Translations under genes and position numbers: made by a program | Part shown: in pieces, positions 36,541-43,845 of the stretch | How the letters are laid out: every line of letters begins with the position of its first letter | Numbering within the stretch: position 1 is the first letter of the stretch | Assembly (NCBI GenBank): GCA_965223085.1 | Contig: OZ244981.1 | Location: 434,001-498,000, forward strand | DNA: 64,000 bases | Reading direction: 5' to 3' | From: CBDCVO01 sp965223085 | Lineage (GTDB): Bacteria > Pseudomonadota > Gammaproteobacteria > Ga0077536 | Notes under the pieces: model-generated | Database searches by the model: none | The model's input: only the letters and a program-made list of their open reading frames with translations | What the model was told of the DNA's origin: nothing

Positions 36541-37437
36541 ATGCATGATCATAGCCACGCGACTGTTGGCTCGAAAACTTTCATCTGGGCGATCACGCTA
36601 AACTTACTGTTTGTGTTGATCGAAGTAGTCGCCGGCTTAAGCGCGAACTCCATGGCGCTGCTGGGAGACGCGGGACACAATGTGAGCGACGTTGCCGCCC
36701 TCGCGATCGCCTGGGCCGGTGTCACGCTCGCGGCCCGCGCCCCTACTCCGCGACATACCTACGGTTTTCGGCGCGCAACGATTCTTGCTGCGTTGAGCAG
36801 CGCGACACTATTGCTCGTCGGTCTAGGCGCACTGGTGTGGGAATCTCTACTGCGTTTCGGTCGATCGAGTCCGGTTGATCCGCAAACGATCGTAATCGTT
36901 GCCAGTTGTGGGGCATTGATTAATGGCATCACCGCATACTTGTTTATGCGTGGTGCACGACATGACGTCAATCTGCGCGCCGCATTTCTACACATGTTCG
37001 CTGATACCGCAGTCTCTGCAGGCGTCGCCGTTACTGGCGGTGTGATGCTCTATAGCGGTTTGGAGTGGTTGGATCCGGCGGCTTCGATGACCATCGCCAT
37101 CATCGTCTTTATCGCCGTTTGGCGTCTGTTTCGTGAAGCCCTAGGCTTGGCGGTCGATAAAGTTCCGGCGCATATCGATCCGTTCGCGGTGGAACGTTTT
37201 CTTACCGAACTCCCGGGTGTCGCCCGCGTGCACGATTTGCATATTTGGCCGCTCAGTACCACCGAAGTCGCGCTGACAGCCCATCTCGTGATGCCCAATG
37301 GTACCCGCGGCGATCCTTTTCTCGCGGAACTGACACAGGTCCTCGGCGAACGCTTCGGCATCCACCATCCGACCATTCAAATTGAGAGCGCCACTAGCGA
37401 GGCGCAATGCCAACAAGCAATACCCGGGAGTTTATGA
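36541..37437 (+). CDS. Cation diffusion facilitator, CzcD/ZitB-like zinc exporter
   Basis: 298 residues, six helices, cytosolic C-terminal domain. Both metal-site motifs are standard: GDAGHNVSDVAAL (HxxxD) and HMFADTAVSAG (HxxxD), and TYGFRRATILAAL follows the first pair. C-terminal VARVHDLHIWPLSTTEVALT is the usual CDF dimer/regulatory domain. Probably exports Zn(II) or a related ion. A short His-rich N-terminus (MHDHSHATVG) fits. A transposable repeat lies 58 bp downstream. Confidence 0.92.
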   Translation: MHDHSHATVGSKTFIWAITLNLLFVLIEVVAGLSANSMALLGDAGHNVSDVAALAIAWAGVTLAARAPTPRHTYGFRRATILAALSSATLLLVGLGALVWESLLRFGRSSPVDPQTIVIVASCGALINGITAYLFMRGARHDVNLRAAFLHMFADTAVSAGVAVTGGVMLYSGLEWLDPAASMTIAIIVFIAVWRLFREALGLAVDKVPAHIDPFAVERFLTELPGVARVHDLHIWPLSTTEVALTAHLVMPNGTRGDPFLAELTQVLGERFGIHHPTIQIESATSEAQCQQAIPGSL

Positions 37438-37494
37438 ACGCCGGGTGAGCAATCACCAGACTTGTTCCGAGGCCGCCGTCGCGCGCATAATCAT

Positions 37495-37729
37495 CCTAGA
37501 ATCCTCTTTTGGACGGCATTCGAGCTGCGTCTCGCGGGGTGTTTGTAAAGGCCTCACGAGGCGGCATAGTTGACCGATGCCAACGCATTATAACGCCACC
37601 AGGCACCCCGCGAGACGGGCCCTGGCGGTTGTCGCGGCATCCACCCGATGCGTGAAACTGAGAGACTCGTTATCATCGGTACACCAATGACCCGTAGCTT
37701 GCTAGCAGCGCTCACCTGAGGATTCTAGG
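37495..37729. mobile_element. MITE-like element, copy 1 (235 bp, 12-bp TIRs, 5-bp target duplication ATCAT)
   Basis: Perfect terminal inverted repeats CCTAGAATCCTC (37495-37506) and GAGGATTCTAGG (37718-37729), flanked on both sides by ATCAT (37490-37494 and 37730-37734). The interior matches the copy at 61417-61652 along its whole length and holds a second inverted pair, GTCTCGCGGGGTG and CACCCCGCGAGAC, so the single strand can fold. No ORF of note. It occupies most of the 347-bp gap between the CDF gene and the next gene. Confidence 0.92.
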
Positions 37730-37784
37730 ATCATTAAGTCATAGTGCAAAAACAACGACTTCATCTAACTTAAGGACCAATGAA

Positions 37785-38321
37785 ATGACTGATACTCGAT
37801 TCGACGAAAATGAACTATTTTTGCTCACGAGTGTGCCATCGATGATCGGATCCGCGGTTGCGGTTGCGGGCGGCAGCGGCGTCTTCGGCACAGTTAAAGA
37901 AGCCGTGGCTAATGCGAAGTCTGTTATGGGCGGCGTAAAGGGCTACCCAGACAACGCGATTATCCAGGCGATCCTGCCGTCTCTCGAAGACCGCAAAGAA
38001 GCATTGGAACACGCGAAGGAATATCGCGAAAAAGTAAGCGCGCGCATGAAACAACTGGATATCGATTCTCGAGAAAAGCTCATCGACCAGCTCACCCAAG
38101 ACTGTAATGAAGTGGCGGAAATTCTGAACCGCAAAGCAAGCGCGCAAGAAGCTAAAGAATACAAGGAGTGGGCAATGTCCGTGGCTGAAAAAGTCGCGAT
38201 GTCTGCCAAAGAAGGTGGTTTTTTGGGTTTCGGCGGTGAACGCGTCAGCAGCGAAGAAAAAGAGACGGTTAGTCGTATCGCGAGCGCGCTCGGCACGGTG
38301 AACCCATTTACGAACGTCTGA
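37785..38321 (+). CDS. Small uncharacterised helical protein
   Basis: 178 residues, soluble, charged. An N-terminal segment with a Gly/Ala-rich patch (SMIGSAVAVAGGSGVFG) precedes a long helical and probably coiled-coil part (about 65-140, KEALEHAKEYREKVSARMKQ) and a Gly-rich loop GGFLGFGGERVS. I do not recognise the family. Good RBS (TAAGGA) and gene-like codon use. 24 bp before the sirtuin gene on the same strand, so probably co-transcribed; function unknown. Confidence 0.75.
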   Translation: MTDTRFDENELFLLTSVPSMIGSAVAVAGGSGVFGTVKEAVANAKSVMGGVKGYPDNAIIQAILPSLEDRKEALEHAKEYREKVSARMKQLDIDSREKLIDQLTQDCNEVAEILNRKASAQEAKEYKEWAMSVAEKVAMSAKEGGFLGFGGERVSSEEKETVSRIASALGTVNPFTNV

Positions 38322-38345
38322 TGGCGCTATGAACGCGCGGCGCTG

Positions 38346-39092
38346 ATGGCAGCGTCCGAACGCTTAAGTCGTTATATCGACGCAGCAAAACGTTGCGTCA
38401 TTTTCACCGGCGCCGGTATTAGTACCGAGTCCGGCATCGCCGACTTCCGTAGTCCAGGCGGGATCTGGTCGCGCATGCAACCGATTAGCTTCCAGGATTT
38501 TATCGCCTCGGAAGATATGCGCCGTGAAGCGTGGCGGCGTAAGATCGCCATCGATCGTGACGCGACCGGCGCGACCCCGAATCGAGGACATCGTGCGATC
38601 GCGGCGTTGGTCGAGCGCGGCACCTGCCAGTGCGTCATCACGCAAAACATCGATGGCCTGCATCAACGTTCCGGTGTACCAGACGAGAAGCTCATTGAAC
38701 TGCACGGCAACGGTACCTATGCCCTATGTCTTGACTGTAGCAAGCGTTACGAGCTCGCCCCGATCTATGCGACGATCGAAGCTGCGGGTCCACTCCCAGA
38801 ATGCAGTAGTTGCGGTGGAATTATTAAAACCGCGACGATTTCTTTCGGCCAGGCCATGCCCCAAGCGGCGATGGAAAAAGCGCAACAAGCATGCATGGCT
38901 TGCGATCTTTTCATCGTGCTGGGGTCGTCCTTGGTCGTCTATCCCGCCGCGGGGCTGCCGCGCCTCGCACAACGATCAGGCGCAGCGCTCGTCATCGTCA
39001 ATCGTGAGCCCACCGAACAAGACCCGCTCGCGGATCTAGTGTTGCATGCCGAGATCGGTCCGACGCTCGGTGAGGCGGTCGGTGTAAGCTAG
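38346..39092 (+). CDS. Sir2-family NAD-dependent protein deacylase
   Basis: 248 residues. NAD site FTGAGISTESGIADFRSPGG, catalytic segment TQNIDGLHQRSG and active-site His in ELHGNG, zinc site CLDC...CSSCGG, and GSSLVVYPAAGLP. Removes acyl groups from lysines with NAD+, giving nicotinamide and O-acyl-ADP-ribose. Shares a transcript direction with the small helical protein before it and converges on an exported-protein gene 13 bp away. Confidence 0.93.
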   Translation: MAASERLSRYIDAAKRCVIFTGAGISTESGIADFRSPGGIWSRMQPISFQDFIASEDMRREAWRRKIAIDRDATGATPNRGHRAIAALVERGTCQCVITQNIDGLHQRSGVPDEKLIELHGNGTYALCLDCSKRYELAPIYATIEAAGPLPECSSCGGIIKTATISFGQAMPQAAMEKAQQACMACDLFIVLGSSLVVYPAAGLPRLAQRSGAALVIVNREPTEQDPLADLVLHAEIGPTLGEAVGVS

Positions 39093-39105
39093 CCCGGCAG
39101 CTACG

Positions 39106-39780
39106 CTATTGTTCTGCGACACGTGCCGCCTGCGCCGGCCCATTGCCGACAAATTCACGATGCAAGCTCAATATTGACCGCCCGCCCCGTTGCATACGCA
39201 GTGTCACTCGCAGGCGCCCCGTTTTTTCGTCGACAGCGAAACGCTCCACTAAAACGCTGCCACGGGGCAACAAAGTTTCGACGACGAGCGTCGCGCGGTC
39301 CCAAAACGCGGTCGTTTCACCGAGCGGCGCCGCTTGATACTCGGCGCCACTCGCGGTCACTATGCGACCCCGCAAATTCGCCGCCAGCTCACGCGGCTGT
39401 TGCTCGCCATAGGTGACCTCGACGATCGCCCCGCGCGTCGTTTGTGACAGCTTGAGCCGCGCGGCGGTGAATATCTCACGCAACACGCGGCGCTGTTGCT
39501 TGGCGGTCATTTCGGCCCCGAAATCCCCGATCACACCCGTTTCGAGTGGCGCCCGCGGACCCGTTGCAGAAGAACGACCGTTAGTCCTCGGTGCCGCACG
39601 AAACAACTTTTTGTGCCGCTTGAGCATTTTCCGCAGTAGGGTATCGGCATCGTCGGAGTGCTCTGCGTCTAGGTGCCAATCACCGGACAGATCCGGCTTG
39701 GGTTCATTTTCTGCCTGCAAAGCGGCCGCGCAAAAAAAGAGCAGCGTTAACAGCAGTCCGCTGTGCCAGTGCTTGCTCAT
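39106..39780 (-). CDS. Exported protein of unknown function
   Basis: 224 residues from the ATG at 39780, which overlaps the stop of the upstream gene (TGATG); an upstream in-frame extension to 39810 is not used. Signal peptide MSKHWHSGLLLTLLFFCAAALQA. The mature part begins PDLSGDWHLDAEHSDDADTL, a short 'GxW' pattern common in periplasmic proteins of unknown role, and is otherwise basic and beta-rich. Its coupling to a hydratase and a PhyH gene suggests a shared process, but nothing in its sequence says which. Confidence 0.7.
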   Translation of the reverse strand: MSKHWHSGLLLTLLFFCAAALQAENEPKPDLSGDWHLDAEHSDDADTLLRKMLKRHKKLFRAAPRTNGRSSATGPRAPLETGVIGDFGAEMTAKQQRRVLREIFTAARLKLSQTTRGAIVEVTYGEQQPRELAANLRGRIVTASGAEYQAAPLGETTAFWDRATLVVETLLPRGSVLVERFAVDEKTGRLRVTLRMQRGGRSILSLHREFVGNGPAQAARVAEQ

Positions 39781-40580
39781 CACCCCATCATCTCGCACAC
39801 AGCAACACATTTACCAGCCTCATTACGGGCACGCAGCGCAACGACCTCCTCATCCGCAGGGTCTCGCGCAACTTCGATGTAAAGTAGATCATCCCAAAAG
39901 ACGGGCCGTAAGAATTGGATTTCAACTTCGAGTTCTGATCGACGTCGGTCGTGATATAGCGGCTCGAGAAGAAAGTTCACCGTCTGCATACCGGCGATAA
40001 TGGGTGCACGAAACCCAAACGAGCGTGCGTAGGCTTCATCTAAGTGGACCAGATTTTTGCTCCCTTCGCAGTAGCCTCGCGTGCTTTCCGGCGTGCATTG
40101 TTTCGTGCCCCACGGTTTGAAGTCGAACTGCGCAGATTTACTGGGATTCGTAACAGCACCCTCGATTCGAGGCGGCTTCGGGGCCACCATTAACACCTCG
40201 GGGCTGACGACAAACGCTATTTTCTGTTGCGCGTCTAAGTAATGCCACACACTGGTCATGACTTCACCACGCGAGTGCGGCGTAATGGTCTGTATGCTAC
40301 CGACCATATGCAGGTTTTCGCCAAGCGTGATCGGACGTCGCTGCAAGATTCTATGGATCGTATGTACGGGGACCCAGCCGGGGCGTGAGGCGTGCGCAGT
40401 CGCGGTATTCAACAAGATCGGCCGCCGCGACACGAACGTCGGATCGACATGTTGATCGTACAGCTCGATATCAATACCGCACCAATAGTGGAGCCGTTGT
40501 TGTTCCTTTGCATCGATACAGATGGACTCCGCAGGAAAGGTATAACCGATTTCCGCGCGATATATTTCCGGCGCATTCAA
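39780..40580 (-). CDS. MaoC-like acyl-CoA hydratase / mesaconyl-type dehydratase
   Basis: 266 residues. The C-terminal hot-dog domain carries LVHLDEAYARSFGFRAPIIAGM, matching the MaoC catalytic pattern (NPIHxDxxYAxxxGFxxPIxHG) with the Asp and an upstream His but Ala for the second His. An N-terminal domain of a similar fold (about 1-130) makes it a double hot-dog protein. Probably hydrates an unsaturated acyl-CoA. Overlaps the PhyH gene by ATGA upstream and the exported-protein gene downstream. Confidence 0.75.
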   Translation of the reverse strand: MNAPEIYRAEIGYTFPAESICIDAKEQQRLHYWCGIDIELYDQHVDPTFVSRRPILLNTATAHASRPGWVPVHTIHRILQRRPITLGENLHMVGSIQTITPHSRGEVMTSVWHYLDAQQKIAFVVSPEVLMVAPKPPRIEGAVTNPSKSAQFDFKPWGTKQCTPESTRGYCEGSKNLVHLDEAYARSFGFRAPIIAGMQTVNFLLEPLYHDRRRSELEVEIQFLRPVFWDDLLYIEVARDPADEEVVALRARNEAGKCVAVCEMMG

Positions 40581-41473
40581 AGATTTTTCTCCCTAAGTTG
40601 ATGAGCAAAAATCGAGCGGCGTCCACCGTGTTTGGTCCAATCTGGCGGTAGCAGGCACGGACGAGGATCGAAGCGCGCCCAGCGCGCGGGCACACCCCGC
40701 ACGACTACTTCGCTATATTTGTTCGCGCGGGTCAGATCCGTAATGGGGATCGCATCGGCGGCCGAGTAGACACATAGCAGCAGCGGACGCCCACAGGAGC
40801 TTTCGTTTTTAGCTGAACCGTGCACCGCACGGCAATTGTGAACGGTGATCACGCCACGCGGGCCCGTTAAGTAATCGGCTTGATCAAGCGGCAATTTTAC
40901 CAAATCTTCGTCGCGAATAGAGCCCGTCCATGTACCTTCGTGATCATACAAATCGTATAGCGGCCCTTGATGGCTACCTGGTAACACGCCCATAGGTGCC
41001 GAGTGCAAGCCCACAGCGTCCAGGTAAACACCAATGGTTAGCACATCATAATTCGTGTGCGGCCAAAACTGGATATCTTGGTGCCACCTTACCGCCGCGC
41101 CACCAGCGGCCCATTTGAAATTGAGTTTCGCGTGGTGAAATTTCACGTCCGGCCCTAATAGATCTGCCGCGATGTCGACAAACGGGCCGCTGCTGGCAAA
41201 TTCCCAATAGGCTTCGTGCAAATCACAAGGCTGATTCAATCGTCGCAGTCGCGGTCGCGCCGCACAATGGTCGGGTTCAAAATCAAAGCGAGCATCGTTT
41301 AGGTACGCATTGCGGGACGCGGCGACGAATTCTGTCGTAATCGCGCCGATCCGGTCCAAGCAGTCTGCATCAATGAGCCCTGTCGCACTACAATAACCGT
41401 CAGTGAAATAGGCTTCACGTTGCTCGCCGCTGAGAATGTTTGGCGTTCGGGCGAGAATTTCTTCAGGTGTCAT
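40577..41473 (-). CDS. Phytanoyl-CoA dioxygenase (PhyH) family Fe(II)/2-oxoglutarate oxygenase
   Basis: 298 residues. Iron facial triad visible as HQD in VRWHQDIQFW (H131, D133) and the distal His in NCRAVHGSA (H218), with an Arg about 11 residues later (R229) for 2-oxoglutarate. PhyH enzymes hydroxylate acyl-CoAs and many small molecules. Next to the MaoC-like hydratase it suggests an acyl chain oxidation pathway. The TGA overlaps the next ATG. Its ATG lies about 100 bp after the rho-independent terminator that follows the SbmA-like gene. Confidence 0.9.
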   Translation of the reverse strand: MTPEEILARTPNILSGEQREAYFTDGYCSATGLIDADCLDRIGAITTEFVAASRNAYLNDARFDFEPDHCAARPRLRRLNQPCDLHEAYWEFASSGPFVDIAADLLGPDVKFHHAKLNFKWAAGGAAVRWHQDIQFWPHTNYDVLTIGVYLDAVGLHSAPMGVLPGSHQGPLYDLYDHEGTWTGSIRDEDLVKLPLDQADYLTGPRGVITVHNCRAVHGSAKNESSCGRPLLLCVYSAADAIPITDLTRANKYSEVVVRGVPARWARFDPRPCLLPPDWTKHGGRRSIFAHQLREKNL

Positions 41474-41572
41474 GGGTGTCTAGCAGTCTGCTTCACTATA
41501 ATCTCACCGTCGCGAACTAGAGATGCTGTTAGCCTACTATTCCACCTTTCTGCACCGAGAATAACGCCGAGC

Positions 41573-41600
41573 AAATAAAAGAGGCCGCGTCCGCGGCCTC
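41573..41600 (-). terminator. Intrinsic terminator between the SbmA-like gene and the PhyH gene
   Basis: Minus strand GAGGCCGCGGACGCGGCCTC folds into a 9-bp GC-rich stem with a 2-base gap, followed by TTTTATTT. This is a textbook rho-independent terminator, ending minus-strand transcripts from the SbmA-like gene. It cuts through the open frame 41470-41832, arguing against that frame being a gene. Confidence 0.85.
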
Positions 41601-41662
41601 CGTGAGCTCGAATATTGTCAAGCTTCTGCCAAAGAGCTGATCGCGATGCGCGATCCACCAAA

Positions 41663-41743
41663 TCACCCTCGCCACTGAACTCGTGAGCCGAGAGCGCCTT
41701 GATCCAAAGCTCGTACAGATACTCTGAGAATCTCACTAGACAT
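41663..41743 (-). other. Possible 26-codon ORF with a near-perfect Shine-Dalgarno
   Basis: On the minus strand TAAAGGAGGTGATCCA (41759-41744) directly precedes an ATG at 41743. This is an almost complete complement of the 16S rRNA 3' end, much stronger than any other ribosome site in the window. The frame that follows encodes 26 residues (MSSEILRVSVRALDQGALGS...) and stops 62 bp before the terminator. It might be a small protein, a leader peptide, or a site left by decay of a larger gene. Nothing else in the 355-bp gap is supported. Confidence 0.25.
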
Positions 41744-41828
41744 TGGATCACCTCCTTTACACTATTTGCCCGCGCGCAAGTATCTCCTGAAATGCGCGCG
41801 GCGCCAAGGGATGATTGTCGCGCAACGA

Positions 41829-42839
41829 TCACGCGGGGGCACTGTCAACGACCGCGGGCCCTTCCGTATCGTGAATACGGGCCTCAAAGGCACGCAGCCG
41901 TTTAAAGATGGATATCAGCTCAACGATCGTGCTCCAGGAATGGACCAAGAACTGAAACGAGCTTTCGACTTTTTCAAAGGCGCGCAAAATCTGCTGCAAA
42001 ACGCCCAAAGTGACCGCGCCTGCCACGATGGTTGGCCCTAACATGATATATGGCACAATCACGGTGAACTGCAAATACGACCATTTTGCGATATCGAAAT
42101 AGAGGTAGTGCTTGTACAAACGAAAATAGTTACGCCGTACGTTAGTGAATAGCTCGCCGACCGATTCCGGCTCAGCGCGATCGGCGTAATCTTCACCGAA
42201 CACCAGCTCTTTACGGTAAGCAGCCTCGACTTTTTGGTTGTTGAATTCCAATCCGGGAAGTTTAATGCCGACCACGGCCAGCAATACGGTACCGCCGATC
42301 GCCGATAGTAACGCGAGATAGACCAACGCGTGGTCTAGCTCACCGATCCACGGCAAGACCGTGACGCTTTTGCTCAACGTCCATAGTAACGGCAGGAAAG
42401 CGACCAGCGTCATAAGAGAACGCATAAAACTAACGCCCAAACCTTCGACGATGCGGGCAAAACGCATTGTGTCTTCTTGCACACGTTGCGCGGCACCTTC
42501 GATGTGGCGCACTTTGTGCCAATACGACATGTAATAGTCGTTCATCGCGGTGCGCCAACGAAACACGTAGTGGCGAATATAGAATTCCAGCATGACGGCG
42601 ACGACGATATAGATCCCCGCAATGCCCGCGAAAGTTAGGCATTTGTCGAGAAACTCCGCGAACGCCACTGTGCCTGGATTACCCAGTGCTTGCTGTACCG
42701 TGTCATAAAAATCGCCAAACCATTCATTGATACGAACGTCGAGTTGCACCTTGTACCAGGTGACCAACAAGATCGCCGCCGTGCCCAACCAGGACCAGAG
42801 CAGCCACTTACGGGCAGCAAAAAAACTCCGAAACATCAA
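41829..42839 (-). CDS. SbmA/BacA-like peptide transporter
   Basis: 336 residues, about six transmembrane helices, with the SbmA/BacA family pattern: MFRSFFAARKWLLWSWLGT at the start, FYIRHYVFRWRTAMNDYYMSYW, EGAAQRVQEDTMRFARIVEGLG, and the C-terminal EFNNQKVEAAYRKELV. No ATP-binding domain, as in SbmA, a proton-driven importer of peptide antibiotics and other peptides. Shorter than E. coli SbmA (406). Single gene, followed by a terminator. Confidence 0.85.
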   Translation of the reverse strand: MMFRSFFAARKWLLWSWLGTAAILLVTWYKVQLDVRINEWFGDFYDTVQQALGNPGTVAFAEFLDKCLTFAGIAGIYIVVAVMLEFYIRHYVFRWRTAMNDYYMSYWHKVRHIEGAAQRVQEDTMRFARIVEGLGVSFMRSLMTLVAFLPLLWTLSKSVTVLPWIGELDHALVYLALLSAIGGTVLLAVVGIKLPGLEFNNQKVEAAYRKELVFGEDYADRAEPESVGELFTNVRRNYFRLYKHYLYFDIAKWSYLQFTVIVPYIMLGPTIVAGAVTLGVLQQILRAFEKVESSFQFLVHSWSTIVELISIFKRLRAFEARIHDTEGPAVVDSAPA

Positions 42840-42958
42840 TAAATCTCCGCAATTATTGGTCGACCGACCCGCTGCCGCCGGTGCCTGCAGCTACACTCGC
42901 AGTGAGAACGAGCGCCTCCCTGCTCGCCCGCTGGTAGTCTACGTGGCGCGAGACAGTC

Positions 42959-43035
42959 TAGCCCGGATAGTGTTGCAGGCGCTCACTGCGCGCACGCCAA
43001 TTCAGTTCGAGGCAAAGAGTTTTTCATGCACAACG
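42959..43035. repeat. CCCGGATAGTGC family repeat, copy B (one end, degenerate)
   Basis: TAGCCCGGATAGTG begins at 42959, followed by GCAGGCGCTCACTG and a weakened match (GCCAATTCAGTT, TTTTTCATG) to the family body. No right inverted end was found, so it is a decayed or solo copy. It lies in the 385-bp region 42840-43224 upstream of paaI, which also holds the PaaX site; nothing else is supported there. Confidence 0.55.
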
Positions 43036-43162
43036 ATGCTGTGGCTCTAGACCGGGGCGCGTTAGTCTCACCCGCGACCACGGCGCTAGCTCGGTCAGTT
43101 TGCCGACACGCGTGCTTCAGCCTCACCATGGCCGCGCGGGAATCAACAGCGGACTGGCCCGA

Positions 43163-43205
43163 AATGATACAATTCGAGAGATGTTTGATATGATTACGTA
43201 TCATT
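43163..43205. promoter_or_regulatory. Candidate PaaX operator upstream of paaI
   Basis: Perfect 8-bp inverted arms AATGATAC (43163-43170) and GTATCATT (43198-43205) separated by exactly 27 bp. The E. coli PaaX operator is, as I recall it, TGATTC-N27-GAATCA, the same spacing and nearly the same half-site (TGATAC here). The right arm sits 20 bp before the paaI ATG. paaX itself is the last gene of the cluster. Repression of paa until phenylacetyl-CoA binds PaaX is the inferred mode. Confidence 0.65.
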
Positions 43206-43224
43206 ATTGGCGAGTGCGAGGGCC

Positions 43225-43689
43225 ATGCAAGACGATCCCGAAACCCTAGCGAGGCGTTGCGGCACCGCGATGTACGATGCTGATCGCGCTTCGCAATACT
43301 TAGGCATAGCACTCGAACGCATGGAAGCTGGTCGCGCAGTAATGCAAATGACCGTGGCCGAATGGATGGTCAATGGCCTCGGCGTTTGTCACGGTGGGTT
43401 GATTTTTTCCCTCGCCGATTCGGCCTGCGCGTTTGCGGCGAATTCGCGGGACGAACCCCAGGTACTGTCGAATGCTAGCGTCGACCTGCTGCGTCCCACT
43501 GTTGCCGGCGATAAATTGCGCGTGGTGGCCAAGGAGCGTAGTCGCACCGCACGTACGGCGCTGATCGACGGTATCGTGACGAACCAACGCGACGAAACAG
43601 TGGCGCTGTTTCGGGGGCGCGTGCATAAAGTTCGGGGTAGCGTGCTCGGCGGCATAGAGCGCAGCACGAGTGTCCCGTCCGACAAATAA
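43225..43689 (+). CDS. paaI: PaaI-type hot-dog thioesterase of phenylacetate catabolism
   Basis: 154 residues from the ATG at 43225 (a TTG at 43207 gives six more residues but lacks the GAGG that precedes the ATG). Hot-dog thioesterase with the PaaI motif NGLGVCHGGLIFSLADSACAFAAN, where the His-Gly-Gly and Asp line the active site. Hydrolyses hydroxylated phenylacetyl-CoA by-products, releasing CoA that would otherwise be trapped. First gene of the paa cluster, 156 bp before paaA, with a repeat element between. Confidence 0.9.
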   Translation: MQDDPETLARRCGTAMYDADRASQYLGIALERMEAGRAVMQMTVAEWMVNGLGVCHGGLIFSLADSACAFAANSRDEPQVLSNASVDLLRPTVAGDKLRVVAKERSRTARTALIDGIVTNQRDETVALFRGRVHKVRGSVLGGIERSTSVPSDK

Positions 43690-43695
43690 GTTACC

Positions 43696-43802
43696 TAATT
43701 CGCGCCGGATTTTTCGTTCCTGGCGAGGCGCGAGGACGCCGTGTAGCGGGCGCTACACGAGGACGAGTAACACGCGCAGGGACGAAAAAGAACAGCGAAT
43801 TA
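43696..43802. repeat. 107-bp fold-back repeat between paaI and paaA
   Basis: Ends TAATTCGC (43696-43703) and GCGAATTA (43795-43802) are inverted; next inward TTTTTCGTTCCT pairs with AGGGACGAAAAA (one mismatch), and the centre holds the perfect hairpin GTGTAGCG-GG-CGCTACAC (43741-43758). It has no coding capacity. This kind of 100-bp fold-back sequence is dispersed in several proteobacterial genomes; that comparison is from memory. It may affect the paaI-paaA transcript as a processing site. Confidence 0.75.
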
Positions 43803-43845
43803 CGGACGTTATTTAGCGGACAGAATAGTAGTTGAGGAGCTGCAC

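Noticed and set aside
41744..41759. Possible 3' end of a 16S rRNA gene (TGGATCACCTCCTTTA)
   Set aside because: Nothing of a 16S gene precedes it; it is the complement of a Shine-Dalgarno sequence.
41470..41832. Open frame of 120 codons between the SbmA-like and PhyH genes
   Set aside because: It reads through a clear rho-independent terminator at 41573-41600 and has no recognisable content; a real small gene cannot be excluded but is not supported.
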